A DNA stretch of 64,000 bases from JABMQB01 sp963677475 (GCA_963677475.2 CAXXQD010000021.1:496001-560000); one strand, 5' to 3'. Positions 45,290 through 55,562 are shown, counted from the stretch's first letter. A program made the numbers and translations. Notes: a model not told the origin generated them from the sequence alone.

Positions 45290-48200
45290 TTATTCTTTGA
45301 TTTTTTCGAGGCTATATTTTTTTAAAAGGTTACGTAAATCTTTTGCATTTACGGGTTTCGCTATATAATCATTACATCCTGCTTTCAGTGCAGTATCCCG
45401 GTCACCGGAAAGGGCATAGGCAGTGTGTGCAATAATAACAACGTTTTTGTTAAATTCACGTATCAACCTGGTTGCCTCATATCCATCTATTACAGGCATT
45501 TGAATATCCATAATAATCATATCGATATCCGGGTTATCCTTGCAAATGTCCACAGCTTTCACACCATTTTCTGCCACTAAAATTTCATTGCACAAAGGCT
45601 GTATTGCAATTCTTATTAGTTGTTCTGATGGCTCATCGTCTTCAGCTACTAAAATTTTCAGTTGGTCGGTTTTAGGGCTATCATCTTTTTGAACAATTTG
45701 GAGTGAAGACGTATCTTGATGTGAGTTATAGGGTAGGGTGAAATAAAATTCAGATCCCTTGCCTTCAGTGCTTTCTACCCATATTTTACCTTCAAGTGCT
45801 TCTACATACGCCTTTGTTATGGCAAGTCCAAGACCAGCTCCCTGAAATGCTCTTTTGTCGCCAATGTCAGCCTGTATGAACCGTTCAAATATTGCATTGA
45901 GCCTCTCTTTTGGAATTCCAATTCCATTATCCCGGACATAGAATTGGAGCATATTGGTTTTTTGAATTAAATCGTAGCCAATAACAATTTTACCCGAATC
46001 GCTGTATTTAATGGCATTTTTTACAAGGTTGGTGAAAATGGCATATAATTTCTCGGCGTCAGTTTCAATAACTGCCTGTTTGTTGGGCAAACTTGTTTGG
46101 TATTCTATTTGGATGTTTTTTCTATTTGCTTCATTCCTGAAAAACTCAAAAATAGTAGTTATTTGCTCGTTAATATTGGTGGTGCTTTTAACGATTTTCA
46201 TCATTCCGGCTTCAATTTTAGAAATATCCACAATATCGTTAATGATATTCAGCATCCGTTTACCACTCTTTTCAATGATTTCTATATATGATTTTTGTTG
46301 CTCTCCACTTAGTTCAGGGTTTTTCAACAATTCGGAAAAGCCTAAAATTCCGTTCATTGGGGTCCTTATTTCGTGGCTCATGTTGGCAAGGAATGCAGAT
46401 TTTAAGCGGTCACTTTCTTTAGCCTTATGCAAAGCTTCTTTTAGCTTATCATCTGCTTTTTTCCGTTCGGTAATATCTATAACAACACCATCAATAAAAT
46501 AAGTTCCTTCTTTTTCGTTGAAGGTTTTAATATAATTGGTAGATACCCATATTTGTGATCCGTCTTTTTTGTTTTCCAGGGTTTCGTGTTCAAGAATTAC
46601 CCCATATTTATCCAGGGTATCCAGCATTTCTTTGCGTGCATTTTTATCTGAATAATAGTTTTGCGCCGGGACATTTAATATTTCTTCTTCTGAATTGTAG
46701 CCATAAATCTCAAGCATGGCCGGATTAACTGAGAGGACTTTACCTTCGATGGTTGAACGGAAAACCCCAACAGGTAAATTATTGACCAATGACCTGTAAC
46801 GCTCTTCACTTTCTTTAATCCGTTCTTCTTTCGTTTTTCGGTCAATTGAAATGCTTATTTGGTAAGATACCAACTCAAGCAATTCGAGGTCAGATTTGCT
46901 ATATGCTTTTGGGTTTTCATAATTCTGAACAACCAATACACCGATTACTTTATTTTCAATTTTTAAGGGTACCCCGAGCCAAATTTCAGAGTCAGGGCCA
47001 TGCTTTTCAATTTCGTTGTTCGATTCAAGTTCCTTAAGCTTTTCTTTGGTCCCGAACAAAGGCTTTTGCGTACTTAAAACATAGTTTGTCAAGGTTTTTC
47101 CTTCGGGCAAATAGGTGCGTGTTTCTAATTGATCGGAAAGATAAGCAAGCGATAATTTTTTTGTTTTTTCGTTGCAAAGTGCAACATAAAAGTTATCGGT
47201 ATTTATTATTCCTCCCAGTTCAAGCTGAACCGTGCTTATTAATTCCTCAAGGTTGTCGGTTGTTGCAACAGCTTCCGAAACAGTATACAATACTTTTTGG
47301 ATTTGTTCTGCCCGTTTTTGTTCGGTGATATCTTTCGATACTTTTATAAAGTTGGTTATAACACCCTTACTGTCAAATATTGGGGATATGTTGGCGGATT
47401 CCCAAAATAATTCACCATTCTTTTTTTTGTTGTGGAATTCGCCGCGCCATTCTTTTCCTGAAGTGATGGTCTTCCACAAATTTTCATATATTTTTTTGTT
47501 CTGTTCCCCTGATTTTAAGATCCGTGGGTTTTTCCCGATCACTTCATTGGCGGCATAACCCGTTAATTCCGAAAATTTTGGGTTGGCATATTCAATGTTT
47601 CCTTTGGTATCGGCAATCACAATTATAGAAGGGCTTTGGGTGACTGCCCGAGTTAGTTTTTTCACTTCTTGTTCGGCAGTAATCCGCTTGGTAATATCCT
47701 GAAATACGCAGTAGGTTTGCCTAAAACTTCCATCAGGATAATAGCTAATACACCCTTCAAATGAAATATCAATATAATGCCCCTTTTTGTGTCTTATTTT
47801 AAACTGGACATCGTGTACACAGCCTTTCTCCTTAAAAATCGGGAAATTTGTTTCAAAATGCTCTTTTGATCCTGGATGTAGGAAATCTTTATAGTTTTTA
47901 CCAATAACTTCATCTCTTTCGTATCCGAGTGTATTGAGCCATGCGGGATTAATATCTTTAAATGTGCCATCTTCGTTCAGTGATTGATAGGGGATGGGCG
48001 CATTTTCGTATAGTGCATAATACTTTTCATTGCTTATTTGTAATTGTATTGTCCTTTCGGAAACAAGTTTTTCGAGGTCAACTTTTTCTGCCCGTAGTTT
48101 ATCTTCAGCTTCTTTAATACGGAGCATAACATTTACCTGGGCGGTTAATTCAATGGCATCAATTGGTTTGGATAAAAACGCATCGGCCCCAATATTTAAA

Positions 48201-48505
48201 CCTTTAACCCTGCTTTTGGAGTCTGTTTTTATGGCTGTAATTAATATTACAGGAATGTGTTTTGTAAGCTCATTGTTTTTAAGGGATTCGCAAACTGCAT
48301 AGCCATCCATTTGAGGCATAATTATATCCAGTAAAATCGTATCGGGCTGTTCATTTATAGCGAGCTCAATTCCTTCCTTTCCAGACATGGCGGTTATAAC
48401 CGAACAGTTTTTCATTTGACTTTTAAGTACTGCTTTTATGGTTATGAGGTTATCTTTTTGATCGTCAATTGCCAGTATTTTTTTTAGCTGTATCATTGCT
48501 TGCAT
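45290..48505 (-). CDS. Soluble hybrid sensor histidine kinase (REC-PAS-PAS-GAF-PAS-HisKA-HATPase-REC)
   Basis: A 1,071-residue kinase without membrane helices. It starts with a receiver domain (ILAIDDQKDN, phospho-acceptor in TILLDIIMPQMDGYAVCESL), then PAS (from ~165), PAS (~290), GAF (~410-560) and PAS (~565-690). The HisKA box SAFLANMSHEIRTPMNGILG and the HATPase boxes LVKNAIKYSDSG, DNGIGIP and GAGLGLAI follow, ending with a second receiver (MIIMDIQMPVIDGYEATRLI). It likely integrates soluble or redox signals and phosphorelays inside one protein. Last gene of the CheR operon, 34 bases behind the next kinase. Confidence 0.95.
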   Translation of the reverse strand: MQAMIQLKKILAIDDQKDNLITIKAVLKSQMKNCSVITAMSGKEGIELAINEQPDTILLDIIMPQMDGYAVCESLKNNELTKHIPVILITAIKTDSKSRVKGLNIGADAFLSKPIDAIELTAQVNVMLRIKEAEDKLRAEKVDLEKLVSERTIQLQISNEKYYALYENAPIPYQSLNEDGTFKDINPAWLNTLGYERDEVIGKNYKDFLHPGSKEHFETNFPIFKEKGCVHDVQFKIRHKKGHYIDISFEGCISYYPDGSFRQTYCVFQDITKRITAEQEVKKLTRAVTQSPSIIVIADTKGNIEYANPKFSELTGYAANEVIGKNPRILKSGEQNKKIYENLWKTITSGKEWRGEFHNKKKNGELFWESANISPIFDSKGVITNFIKVSKDITEQKRAEQIQKVLYTVSEAVATTDNLEELISTVQLELGGIINTDNFYVALCNEKTKKLSLAYLSDQLETRTYLPEGKTLTNYVLSTQKPLFGTKEKLKELESNNEIEKHGPDSEIWLGVPLKIENKVIGVLVVQNYENPKAYSKSDLELLELVSYQISISIDRKTKEERIKESEERYRSLVNNLPVGVFRSTIEGKVLSVNPAMLEIYGYNSEEEILNVPAQNYYSDKNARKEMLDTLDKYGVILEHETLENKKDGSQIWVSTNYIKTFNEKEGTYFIDGVVIDITERKKADDKLKEALHKAKESDRLKSAFLANMSHEIRTPMNGILGFSELLKNPELSGEQQKSYIEIIEKSGKRMLNIINDIVDISKIEAGMMKIVKSTTNINEQITTIFEFFRNEANRKNIQIEYQTSLPNKQAVIETDAEKLYAIFTNLVKNAIKYSDSGKIVIGYDLIQKTNMLQFYVRDNGIGIPKERLNAIFERFIQADIGDKRAFQGAGLGLAITKAYVEALEGKIWVESTEGKGSEFYFTLPYNSHQDTSSLQIVQKDDSPKTDQLKILVAEDDEPSEQLIRIAIQPLCNEILVAENGVKAVDICKDNPDIDMIIMDIQMPVIDGYEATRLIREFNKNVVIIAHTAYALSGDRDTALKAGCNDYIAKPVNAKDLRNLLKKYSLEKIKE

Positions 48506-48539
48506 TTTTATGTTTGGAACAACTGGTTATAGTCTTTTA

Positions 48540-51500
48540 TTACATGTTGAATTTATGGTTCAATAATTTATTAATTTCTTTGATTAAATCCTCGTGCTCA
48601 ATTGGTTTTGATACATATCCGTCACATCCTTTTTTAATGAACTTTTCCCTATCTCCCAACATGGCCTGAGCGGTAACCGCAATAACCGGAATATTTTTGG
48701 TGTTCTTCTTTTTCTTTAAAATGGATAATATTTTAAGTCCATCCATTTTAGGTAGCGACATGTCTAATAAAATAATATCCGGACTAAACGATTTTGTCAT
48801 TTCCAGTCCGTTTTCTCCGTCTTTTGCCTCGAATAGTGTGTACCTGCCTTTTAATATTGCTTTTATAGTGATTAAATTGTCTTCATTATCTTCAATAATA
48901 AGAATCTTTGGCAATTGTTTTTCCCCAGCTGTCGAACTGCCCTTTTCAACAAGCTTTTTGCCCATCATTATATTGACTTTCCGAATTAATCCGTTAATGT
49001 CAATATCCCCTTTATGTATCAATTGTTGAATATTGTTGGCACTAAGTTTATCTAAATCTTTTTTGGTAAGGTCTTTCGCTGTAAGAATTAAAACCGGAAT
49101 ATTTCGTGTTTTATCGGTATTCCTGATTTTTTCTAACACTTCAAAACCGTCCATTTCAGGCATCATTAAATCTAAAATAATTCCGTTAGGAACATTGTGT
49201 TTGATGTATTCCAACGCTTCTTTACCACTGTTCGCAACATCTATTGTATAATCTTCTTTCTCCAATACAAGTTTTACTTGAATAATGGCATCCGGGTTGT
49301 CTTCGATGATTAATATCCGTGGATCAGTATTGTCATTTATGGTTATCTTGGATGTAATGTTTTGAGTTTTTTCAGGAAGTTTTTTAATTATTTCACTCAG
49401 GTTTTTTTCATGCCAGAGAATCGGTATTTTAATGGTAAATTTTGAACCTTTGCCGACTTCACTTTCTACACTTATTTCGCCTCCCAATATTTGAATCATT
49501 TTGTTTGCTATCGCAAGTCCTAATCCAGTACCTTCATAATCTCTTGAAGCTGTTCCATCAACTTGCCTGAATTCATCGAAAATATATGGGAGAGAGTCTT
49601 TTGAAATCCCAATACCGGTGTCTTCCACATAAATAAAAATTTTGTTTTCATCAAATTGCGCATCAATGCTTACACTTCCGTTTTCTGTAAATTTTATTGC
49701 ATTGCCTAGTATATTGGTAAGCACCTGGTGTAGCCGGGATTCATCGGATTCAATTTTTGGCAGGTTTTCAGGTATAGTAAGTTTTAAGGTCAGCCCTTTT
49801 TCATCGGACAAACTCTGCATATTTTCCTTAATTACTTGGAGTAACATTTTTAGCGAGAAGTATTCAGGTATGATTTCCATTTTCCCGGCTTCAATTTTTG
49901 ACAGGTCAAGGATATCATTAATTAAAAGCAACAGGCGTTTCCCGTTTCTTTCTACAATTTCAAGGTAGCCAGTTTCCTCTTCGCTTAGTTTTTCTTTTGC
50001 TTCTAATTGTAGCACTCTTGAAAGGGCCATAATTGAATTGAGGGGTGTCCTTAATTCATGGCTCATATTAGAGAGGAATTCACTTTTTAGTTTATTGGCA
50101 ATTTCCACCTGGTTTCTTTGGGCTTCTAATTCAAGGTTTTGTTCCTGTAATTCTTCAGAAGTCCTTTGTAATTCTTCGGTTTGGTTTTGTAGTTCTTCCG
50201 ATTGTTCTTGCAGTTCTTCCGATTGCGACTCTAATTGTAGGTTCGTAAGGGTTAATTGTTCGGCAAATATCCTGGTCCGTTCGCCTGAAAGCAAATTTGA
50301 ATAAGATGTATTAATGTTTATCCATGATTGTTTAAGAATTTCCGGGCATTCGCTACCAAAACCCTGGATATGAACCAGCGAAATCAGTGCAACCACGTTG
50401 TCTTCAACAAGTATTGGGATTGTAATAATTTCTTTGGGGATTGCTTCTCCCGCAACGGTTTTAAATTTAAAGATGGTATTGTCAGGAATGTTTTTTAAAT
50501 GGAAGATTTTTTTTGTGGATAGCGCATTTCCAAATTCTCCTTCAGGTTTTTCGGCGCTAAAAGGTTGAAGCATTTCAGGATTTGCACCAATGGAGGCATA
50601 AGGTTCATACTCAGCTTTTACTTCATTCAGGATATAAAATGTGCCCATATTGGCGTTTGTAATTTTCATTAACCGTTTGAGAAGTGAATTTCCAAATTGT
50701 TCGAGATTTGACTTGCCAATCATCGTTTCCGAAATACTCCCAATTCCTTTAAGGATTTTCATTTTGGAAGCGATTGTTGCAGCCATATTGTTAAATTCAT
50801 TTGCAAGGCTGCCAAGTTCATCTTCTGAAGTAATTATATTCCTGATGGAATAATCGCCCTGTCCGATTTTTTTTGCAATACTGTTCATTTCAACAATGGG
50901 TTTCGAAATGGTTTTACTTATTAATATGGCTATCAGTACAATTACAATTCCGGATATAATAAAAAGAACTACAAAATTCCAAATCATGTTATAAATTGGA
51001 ATATTTAGTTCTTTCATGTTTTGCTTTGCCACAAATCCCCAATTCGTTTTTGGAATGAAGGCGTAAGCAGCAAGAACATCGGTATTGTTATAGTCTTTAG
51101 ATTTAATGATGCCTGTTTCGCCTGCAGCTGCCCTTACTGCGGGTTGTGCGGTTATTATTAAATTAAGCGGAGCATTTTCATGCCAACGCAATTCGTTTAG
51201 GGCAAAGCCTTCCTGGTTAACCAATAATGTTTCTCCGGTTTCGCCAAGGCCAACGCGGTTGCTGAGCAAAATATACAATGACTTTTCAAGCTTGATTCGA
51301 ACCACAAGCACTCCAATAATATTGGTGCTGTTTTTTATACTAAATACCGGGGCAGAAAATGTCATTTCGGCTTTACCGCTAGTTTTAGAATACGATATGT
51401 TCTTAATAAATAAATTTCTGGTTTTAATGGGTTCGGTAAAGTAAATATCTTGTGCAACGTTGGTTTTTTCGAAGACATGGTTGGTTGAAATTTCTACAAG

Positions 51501-51890
51501 GCCGGTTTGGGCACTGATAAAAAAAACTTCTTCGTAGTCCTTATAATTTTGAAGTACCCTCATAAACAACTCATGGGCAGCCATAATTTTTTCATTGTCC
51601 CGAATTGATTTTGTTTGGCTCTCAAAGATTGGTCCCAGTCCACGTATTTCATAATCCCCTGCAATTACTTTCACATCGCCCGAACGTTCTTCTATCCAAT
51701 TGTTTAATTGTTGAACTTTCAGGTCCCTAATTGCGATCAATTTGTTATAGGCATTTGCTTCAATCACCCTGCTTCGTTGGAAATATGTAACTACAAGTGC
51801 TGTTAGCAAAGGGAAAAGTGACAATAAAAGAAACCAGTAAATGATGCGGGTCCTTATCTTTTTAAATTTGATCGTGTACATTCGGCTCAT
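48540..51890 (-). CDS. Membrane hybrid histidine kinase (Cache-HAMP-GAF-coil-HisKA-HATPase-REC-REC)
   Basis: A 1,116-residue kinase: helix YWFLLLSLFPLLTALVVTYF near the N-terminus, a periplasmic dCache-like sensor (~40-305), a second helix FVVLFIISGIVIVLIAILIS, HAMP (~335-390) and GAF (~400-560). A remarkable coil, SEELQEQSEELQNQTEELQR, then feeds HisKA (SEFLSNMSHELRTPLNSIMA), HATPase (ILGNAIKFTENG, DTGIGIS, GTGLGLAI) and two receivers (GIILDLMMPEMDGFEVLEKI; DIILLDMSLPKMDGLKILSI). It reports small-molecule signals outside the cell. It lies between the PAS-only gene and the soluble kinase, as part of one operon. Confidence 0.95.
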   Translation of the reverse strand: MSRMYTIKFKKIRTRIIYWFLLLSLFPLLTALVVTYFQRSRVIEANAYNKLIAIRDLKVQQLNNWIEERSGDVKVIAGDYEIRGLGPIFESQTKSIRDNEKIMAAHELFMRVLQNYKDYEEVFFISAQTGLVEISTNHVFEKTNVAQDIYFTEPIKTRNLFIKNISYSKTSGKAEMTFSAPVFSIKNSTNIIGVLVVRIKLEKSLYILLSNRVGLGETGETLLVNQEGFALNELRWHENAPLNLIITAQPAVRAAAGETGIIKSKDYNNTDVLAAYAFIPKTNWGFVAKQNMKELNIPIYNMIWNFVVLFIISGIVIVLIAILISKTISKPIVEMNSIAKKIGQGDYSIRNIITSEDELGSLANEFNNMAATIASKMKILKGIGSISETMIGKSNLEQFGNSLLKRLMKITNANMGTFYILNEVKAEYEPYASIGANPEMLQPFSAEKPEGEFGNALSTKKIFHLKNIPDNTIFKFKTVAGEAIPKEIITIPILVEDNVVALISLVHIQGFGSECPEILKQSWININTSYSNLLSGERTRIFAEQLTLTNLQLESQSEELQEQSEELQNQTEELQRTSEELQEQNLELEAQRNQVEIANKLKSEFLSNMSHELRTPLNSIMALSRVLQLEAKEKLSEEETGYLEIVERNGKRLLLLINDILDLSKIEAGKMEIIPEYFSLKMLLQVIKENMQSLSDEKGLTLKLTIPENLPKIESDESRLHQVLTNILGNAIKFTENGSVSIDAQFDENKIFIYVEDTGIGISKDSLPYIFDEFRQVDGTASRDYEGTGLGLAIANKMIQILGGEISVESEVGKGSKFTIKIPILWHEKNLSEIIKKLPEKTQNITSKITINDNTDPRILIIEDNPDAIIQVKLVLEKEDYTIDVANSGKEALEYIKHNVPNGIILDLMMPEMDGFEVLEKIRNTDKTRNIPVLILTAKDLTKKDLDKLSANNIQQLIHKGDIDINGLIRKVNIMMGKKLVEKGSSTAGEKQLPKILIIEDNEDNLITIKAILKGRYTLFEAKDGENGLEMTKSFSPDIILLDMSLPKMDGLKILSILKKKKNTKNIPVIAVTAQAMLGDREKFIKKGCDGYVSKPIEHEDLIKEINKLLNHKFNM

Positions 51891-51960
51891 TTTTAGTTTA
51901 ACCCTTTAGTTTTTGTCTTCATTATTGTTGTCAAAATATTTTGTTTTAATTCGATATCGT

Positions 51961-54105
51961 TTAGGTACCTTGTAAAGTACGTATTTTATCTTCCAGTTTT
52001 TTTATTAGCATTTCTCTGCCCACAAATACTTTCATGGCGTCATCGAGCTCTTTGTTTTTATGTTCCAGTTCTAATGTTCGTTCTGCAACCAGTTTTTCAA
52101 GGTTTTCCTTGTACAACATTAATTCTTCCTCTGCAAGTTTTTGGGCAGTAACGTCTTGCGCGGTCGATATCATAAGATTCTGGTCTAATAACGGAATGTT
52201 ATAAGCTTTAACCCTTCGCTCTTCTCCTCTGCTGGTAGCAATTTTTAAATTATCCCATACCATTCTTTCTGGATCACCACTTTCCATATCTTCCATAATT
52301 TGGCTTTTCATTTTTTCCCGGTATTCTGCATCTGGAAATACTTTCTCAAAAAATATAGAAACATTTGTTAAGGTATCTTTTGTCCAGCCGTATATTTCTT
52401 CGAACTTCGAATTTAGATATTTCACATCTCCGTTGTCAATCGAATTTACTCCAATTCCTATTGGAAGGTTATTCAGGATTGATTCAATATATGTATTCCT
52501 GTTTTGGAGTTCTATTTCAGCAAGTTTACGTTTTGTTATATCCTGAACGGTGCCTTGTATATATTTAAGTTCATCTTGTTCATTGTAGATTCCATGATAG
52601 GTAGAATAATAATATCCGATGCTTCCATCGGGGAACAAAAAGCGCTGTTCATATTCTCCAGGTTCTTTGCTTTTCGATAATTTTTCGATTAATTCTTTAT
52701 CCCGGTCGTGCTCTACCGGCCAAGGTGAAAGTGCCTGAATTGAGTCAATTTGCGGGGTAAAGGTTTCCGGGCCGAGATTAAATATTTTATAAACTTCTTC
52801 TGACCATTCAACCTCGCCTGTTTTAACATTCCAAATCCAAAAGCCTAGTCCTGCCATTTTTTGGGCATCGCGTAGTTTTTTTTCACTTTCAATCAGCGAT
52901 TCTTCAACAACTTTTTTTTCTGTAATATTTACAGATAATCCTAATAACCCGATTATTTCTCCATTTATATTCCGGTAAGGTGAGTACCAATTCCTAAAAT
53001 ATTGCCCGTTAACTTTATGTTCTTTTGTTAGTGTTTTCCCTTCCAATGCTTTTTTCATGTCGGTAAGCATTTCAGGGTAATCTTTAAATAACTCAAAAAC
53101 AGATTGCCCTACCACCTGCCCTGGGACAATACCCAATTTGGAGAGGCCTTTCCCTTCAGAAAGTATAAATTTTCCGTCTTTGCCAATGATATAGATTATT
53201 TCTTCATTGTTGGTAACAAGGGTTTTAAACTTCTCTTCACTTTCTTTTAATTTTTCGTATGCTTTCTTTTGTTCGGATACATCTTTAACCGTTGCAAAAA
53301 ATGAAATAATGTTTCCCATTTCATCCAGAATTTGGGATGGGTTTACCTTAACTGGAAACCTCTCTCCGTTTTTACGCATAAAAACCAGGTCTAATTCCCT
53401 GAAATTACCTTTAAAAGTTTCATTCAGAGCCTTTTCAATGTTTTCCAATTCTTCGGGTGGCCAATATGGATGTGGTGCTTTTGTTCCGATCAGCTCTTCC
53501 TTTGAAAACCCCGTCATTTTAACAAGTGAATTATTAACTTCTATATGTTTGCCGCTGGGATCCAATATAGAAAATCCATCCTGCATAGCGTCAATTAATT
53601 TTGAATTAAAGGATTCAGCCCTTTTCTTGTCGGTAATATCAACAATTATTGCTCCTATCAATTCAGGTTTTTGTGAAAGGCCTGATATGGGGAAGTACGA
53701 GGACAGAAAGTGTCTTACTTCTCCTGGGGCTGATGGTACTTCACCTTTGAGCTCGATATTTAAAAATGATTTTCCTGATTGGAGTATTTCTTTAAAGAGA
53801 GGGACAATTATTTTATCAGCTTCCGGTAATATTTCTGTAACCGATTTGCCAATATGGTCTTCAATGGAAGGACCGTTCATTTTTTGAAGTAATTCATTTA
53901 AATAAACATATTGGAATTCGGAATTCCAAATTCCGAGCCCAACCGGAGAATTGCTAAAAAATGCACTTAACTGCAATTTATTCTCTTTTAGTTCATTCTT
54001 TAGTTTTTTGTTTTTGGATACAATTTCTTCAAATTCGGAGACCTTAGCCTTAAGTTCATCCAATTCTGCTATAAGCTCTTGTTTTGTTTTTTTTGCCCCG
54101 CTCAT
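51961..54105 (-). CDS. Multi-PAS signalling protein without kinase domain
   Basis: A 714-residue soluble protein, coiled-coil at both ends (from TKQELIAELDELKAKVSEFE, and near the end AERTLELEHKNKELDDAMK). Between lie about five PAS/PAC modules, recognised by repeated SIQYIQGTVQDITKRKLAE-like PAC ends, e.g. IISFFATVKDVSEQKKAYEK and IGLLGLSVNITEKKVVEESL. No HisKA, HATPase, GGDEF or receiver is present, and the C-terminus simply ends KLEDKIRTLQGT. It may act as a sensor or scaffold that pairs with the kinases downstream. It lies 33 bases behind cheR. Confidence 0.88.
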   Translation of the reverse strand: MSGAKKTKQELIAELDELKAKVSEFEEIVSKNKKLKNELKENKLQLSAFFSNSPVGLGIWNSEFQYVYLNELLQKMNGPSIEDHIGKSVTEILPEADKIIVPLFKEILQSGKSFLNIELKGEVPSAPGEVRHFLSSYFPISGLSQKPELIGAIIVDITDKKRAESFNSKLIDAMQDGFSILDPSGKHIEVNNSLVKMTGFSKEELIGTKAPHPYWPPEELENIEKALNETFKGNFRELDLVFMRKNGERFPVKVNPSQILDEMGNIISFFATVKDVSEQKKAYEKLKESEEKFKTLVTNNEEIIYIIGKDGKFILSEGKGLSKLGIVPGQVVGQSVFELFKDYPEMLTDMKKALEGKTLTKEHKVNGQYFRNWYSPYRNINGEIIGLLGLSVNITEKKVVEESLIESEKKLRDAQKMAGLGFWIWNVKTGEVEWSEEVYKIFNLGPETFTPQIDSIQALSPWPVEHDRDKELIEKLSKSKEPGEYEQRFLFPDGSIGYYYSTYHGIYNEQDELKYIQGTVQDITKRKLAEIELQNRNTYIESILNNLPIGIGVNSIDNGDVKYLNSKFEEIYGWTKDTLTNVSIFFEKVFPDAEYREKMKSQIMEDMESGDPERMVWDNLKIATSRGEERRVKAYNIPLLDQNLMISTAQDVTAQKLAEEELMLYKENLEKLVAERTLELEHKNKELDDAMKVFVGREMLIKKLEDKIRTLQGT

Positions 54106-54138
54106 ACTTTTAGTTTTAAGTGCTTAAAGTTTTCTTCT

Positions 54139-54966
54139 TCATGTCGTTTTCCTGTAAATTTTGCAACAGGAATTAATTCTTCTGAATTTCTGCTTAAAGT
54201 CTGCAACAGGAGTTTCGGCTTCTCCCAGCACCAGGTAGCCATTTGCGTTCAATGAATTGTATAGCTTGTTTAATATTATTTTCTGGTATTCTAATTTAAA
54301 GTAAATAAGCACATTGCGGCATAACACGATATCAAAGCCGCCATAGATACTTTCGCTTGGGACAAATGTTGAAGCATTTAAAAGATCATGGAATGAGAAA
54401 TGAACTTTGTTTCGTATCTCTGGTTTTACAGCATACATGTTATCTTTTTGAACAAAATATTTATTAAAAATCCCAAGCTTTACTTCTGACATGCTTTCGA
54501 TACTATAGCTTCCTTCCAAAGCAAAATTGAGTGCTTTTTTATCAATATCGGTTGCAAATATGTTTAAGTTGAGGTCACAGTTTTCTTTCATAAAGAGCTC
54601 ATTGATTAGTATTGCTAATGAATATGGCTCTTCACCACGTGAACAGCCCGCCGACCATATTCTGAGGCTTTTCTCGTTATTTTTGGTTTTTGCTAGTATC
54701 AGTTCTGGCAATACGTATTCTTTAATAAATTCGAACGAAATTGGATTTCTAAAAAACCGGCTTACATTTATAGTTAATGTATCAATCAGCAAATCTGTTT
54801 CATCGGGGGTTTGATACAAAACTTGAAGGTATTCATCAATGGTTTTGCATTTAGTATGGAAAAGCCTTTTTTTTATTCTTCTGTCGAGCATTGCAGCATG
54901 GTTGCCTGAAAAGTCCAATCCCCTTTGGCTATGTAATAAGTCCAATATGTCTTTTATAACCCCCAT
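54139..54966 (-). CDS. cheR: CheR-type protein-glutamate methyltransferase
   Basis: A 275-residue SAM-dependent methyltransferase. The N-terminal helical domain starts ILDLLHSQRGLDFSGNHAAM. LTINVSRFFRNPISFEFIKE and RIWSAGCSRGEEPYSLAILI are the hallmark CheR segments, and IVLCRNVLIYFKLEYQKIIL follows. CheR methylates receptor glutamates in chemotaxis, yet no chemoreceptor, CheA, CheW or CheB gene is near. In this setting, CheR is coupled to a PAS protein and hybrid kinases and may methylate non-receptor signal proteins. It is the first gene of the operon. Confidence 0.92.
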   Translation of the reverse strand: MGVIKDILDLLHSQRGLDFSGNHAAMLDRRIKKRLFHTKCKTIDEYLQVLYQTPDETDLLIDTLTINVSRFFRNPISFEFIKEYVLPELILAKTKNNEKSLRIWSAGCSRGEEPYSLAILINELFMKENCDLNLNIFATDIDKKALNFALEGSYSIESMSEVKLGIFNKYFVQKDNMYAVKPEIRNKVHFSFHDLLNASTFVPSESIYGGFDIVLCRNVLIYFKLEYQKIILNKLYNSLNANGYLVLGEAETPVADFKQKFRRINSCCKIYRKTT

Positions 54967-55333
54967 ATAAATCTTTCACTTACATTAAATCCAGAAAAGG
55001 TGGCCCTATGCCTGGATCAATTCCAATAATACGTTAAATAAAGCCGATCGTATTTTATTCCTATCTATGGATTTGATCCCAAAAAATCAAATACAAAATA
55101 GGTTAGCTGTTAGCTCTTCTTAAATGTGAATATCTTCGTAAAAGGGAAATTTATTTTTGAGGTTTGTTTAAAACCCCTCCAATATTTCCTATTAAAAATA
55201 CATAGATTAATAGGAAAAGAAAATAGTTAAAGCAGGTTTTTTATAAATAAGGTACAATTAGTTTAATGAATGCCAGTAATTTAAGGGCATTAAGGTCAGG
55301 AATGGCTCTTTTTTGATTGTGTGTAAAAAAAAA
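54967..55333. other. Upstream region of the CheR operon, no gene seen
   Basis: About 370 AT-rich bases between cheR and the small-transcript terminator. Only a weak hairpin (AATGCC/GGCATT, about 55265-55290) is seen. No good frame and no confident promoter box for cheR were found. Confidence 0.5.
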
Positions 55334-55450
55334 CAGCATCTAAAAAGATGCTGCCTGAGATTGTTGACCGCCATTTGTGCTGGTCTATATGATTGTTTCT
55401 AATTGGATGTAAATAACTGTTTTCAATGTTTTCATGGCTTTGAGACAGTT
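55334..55450 (-). ncRNA. Candidate ~115-nt small transcript with strong terminator
   Basis: A sigma-54-like promoter (55462-55477, minus strand) would start transcription near 55450, and a strong terminator ends it: CAGCATCT (55353-55346) with AGATGCTG (55341-55334), 4-base loop, then nine T residues. Inside is a 16-codon frame, MKTLKTVIYIQLETII (55435-55385). The transcript could be a small RNA or a tiny mRNA. The mtnP stop lies ~240 bases upstream, so the terminator could also serve mtnP. Confidence 0.5.
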
Positions 55451-55461
55451 GACATAGAAAT

Positions 55462-55477
55462 TACAAAAGCTGTGCCA
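55462..55477 (-). promoter_or_regulatory. Sigma-54-type promoter match
   Basis: On the minus strand TGGCACAGCTTTTGTA matches the -24/-12 consensus TGGCACG-N4-TTGCA at 10 of 12 fixed positions, with correct GG to G(C/T) spacing of ten. It points towards the terminator at 55334. Use by RpoN is inference. Confidence 0.5.
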
Positions 55478-55562
55478 AAAAACAATGTTATATGTTAAAT
55501 TGATTTAATCTGTCCAATAAAGTTAATTTTATATTTGTAATACGCTTCAGGGTACAGAGATA

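Noticed and set aside
50100..50230. Tandem DNA repeat inside the membrane kinase
   Set aside because: Explained by the coiled-coil EELQxQ heptads of the signalling helix, not by a separate repeat element.
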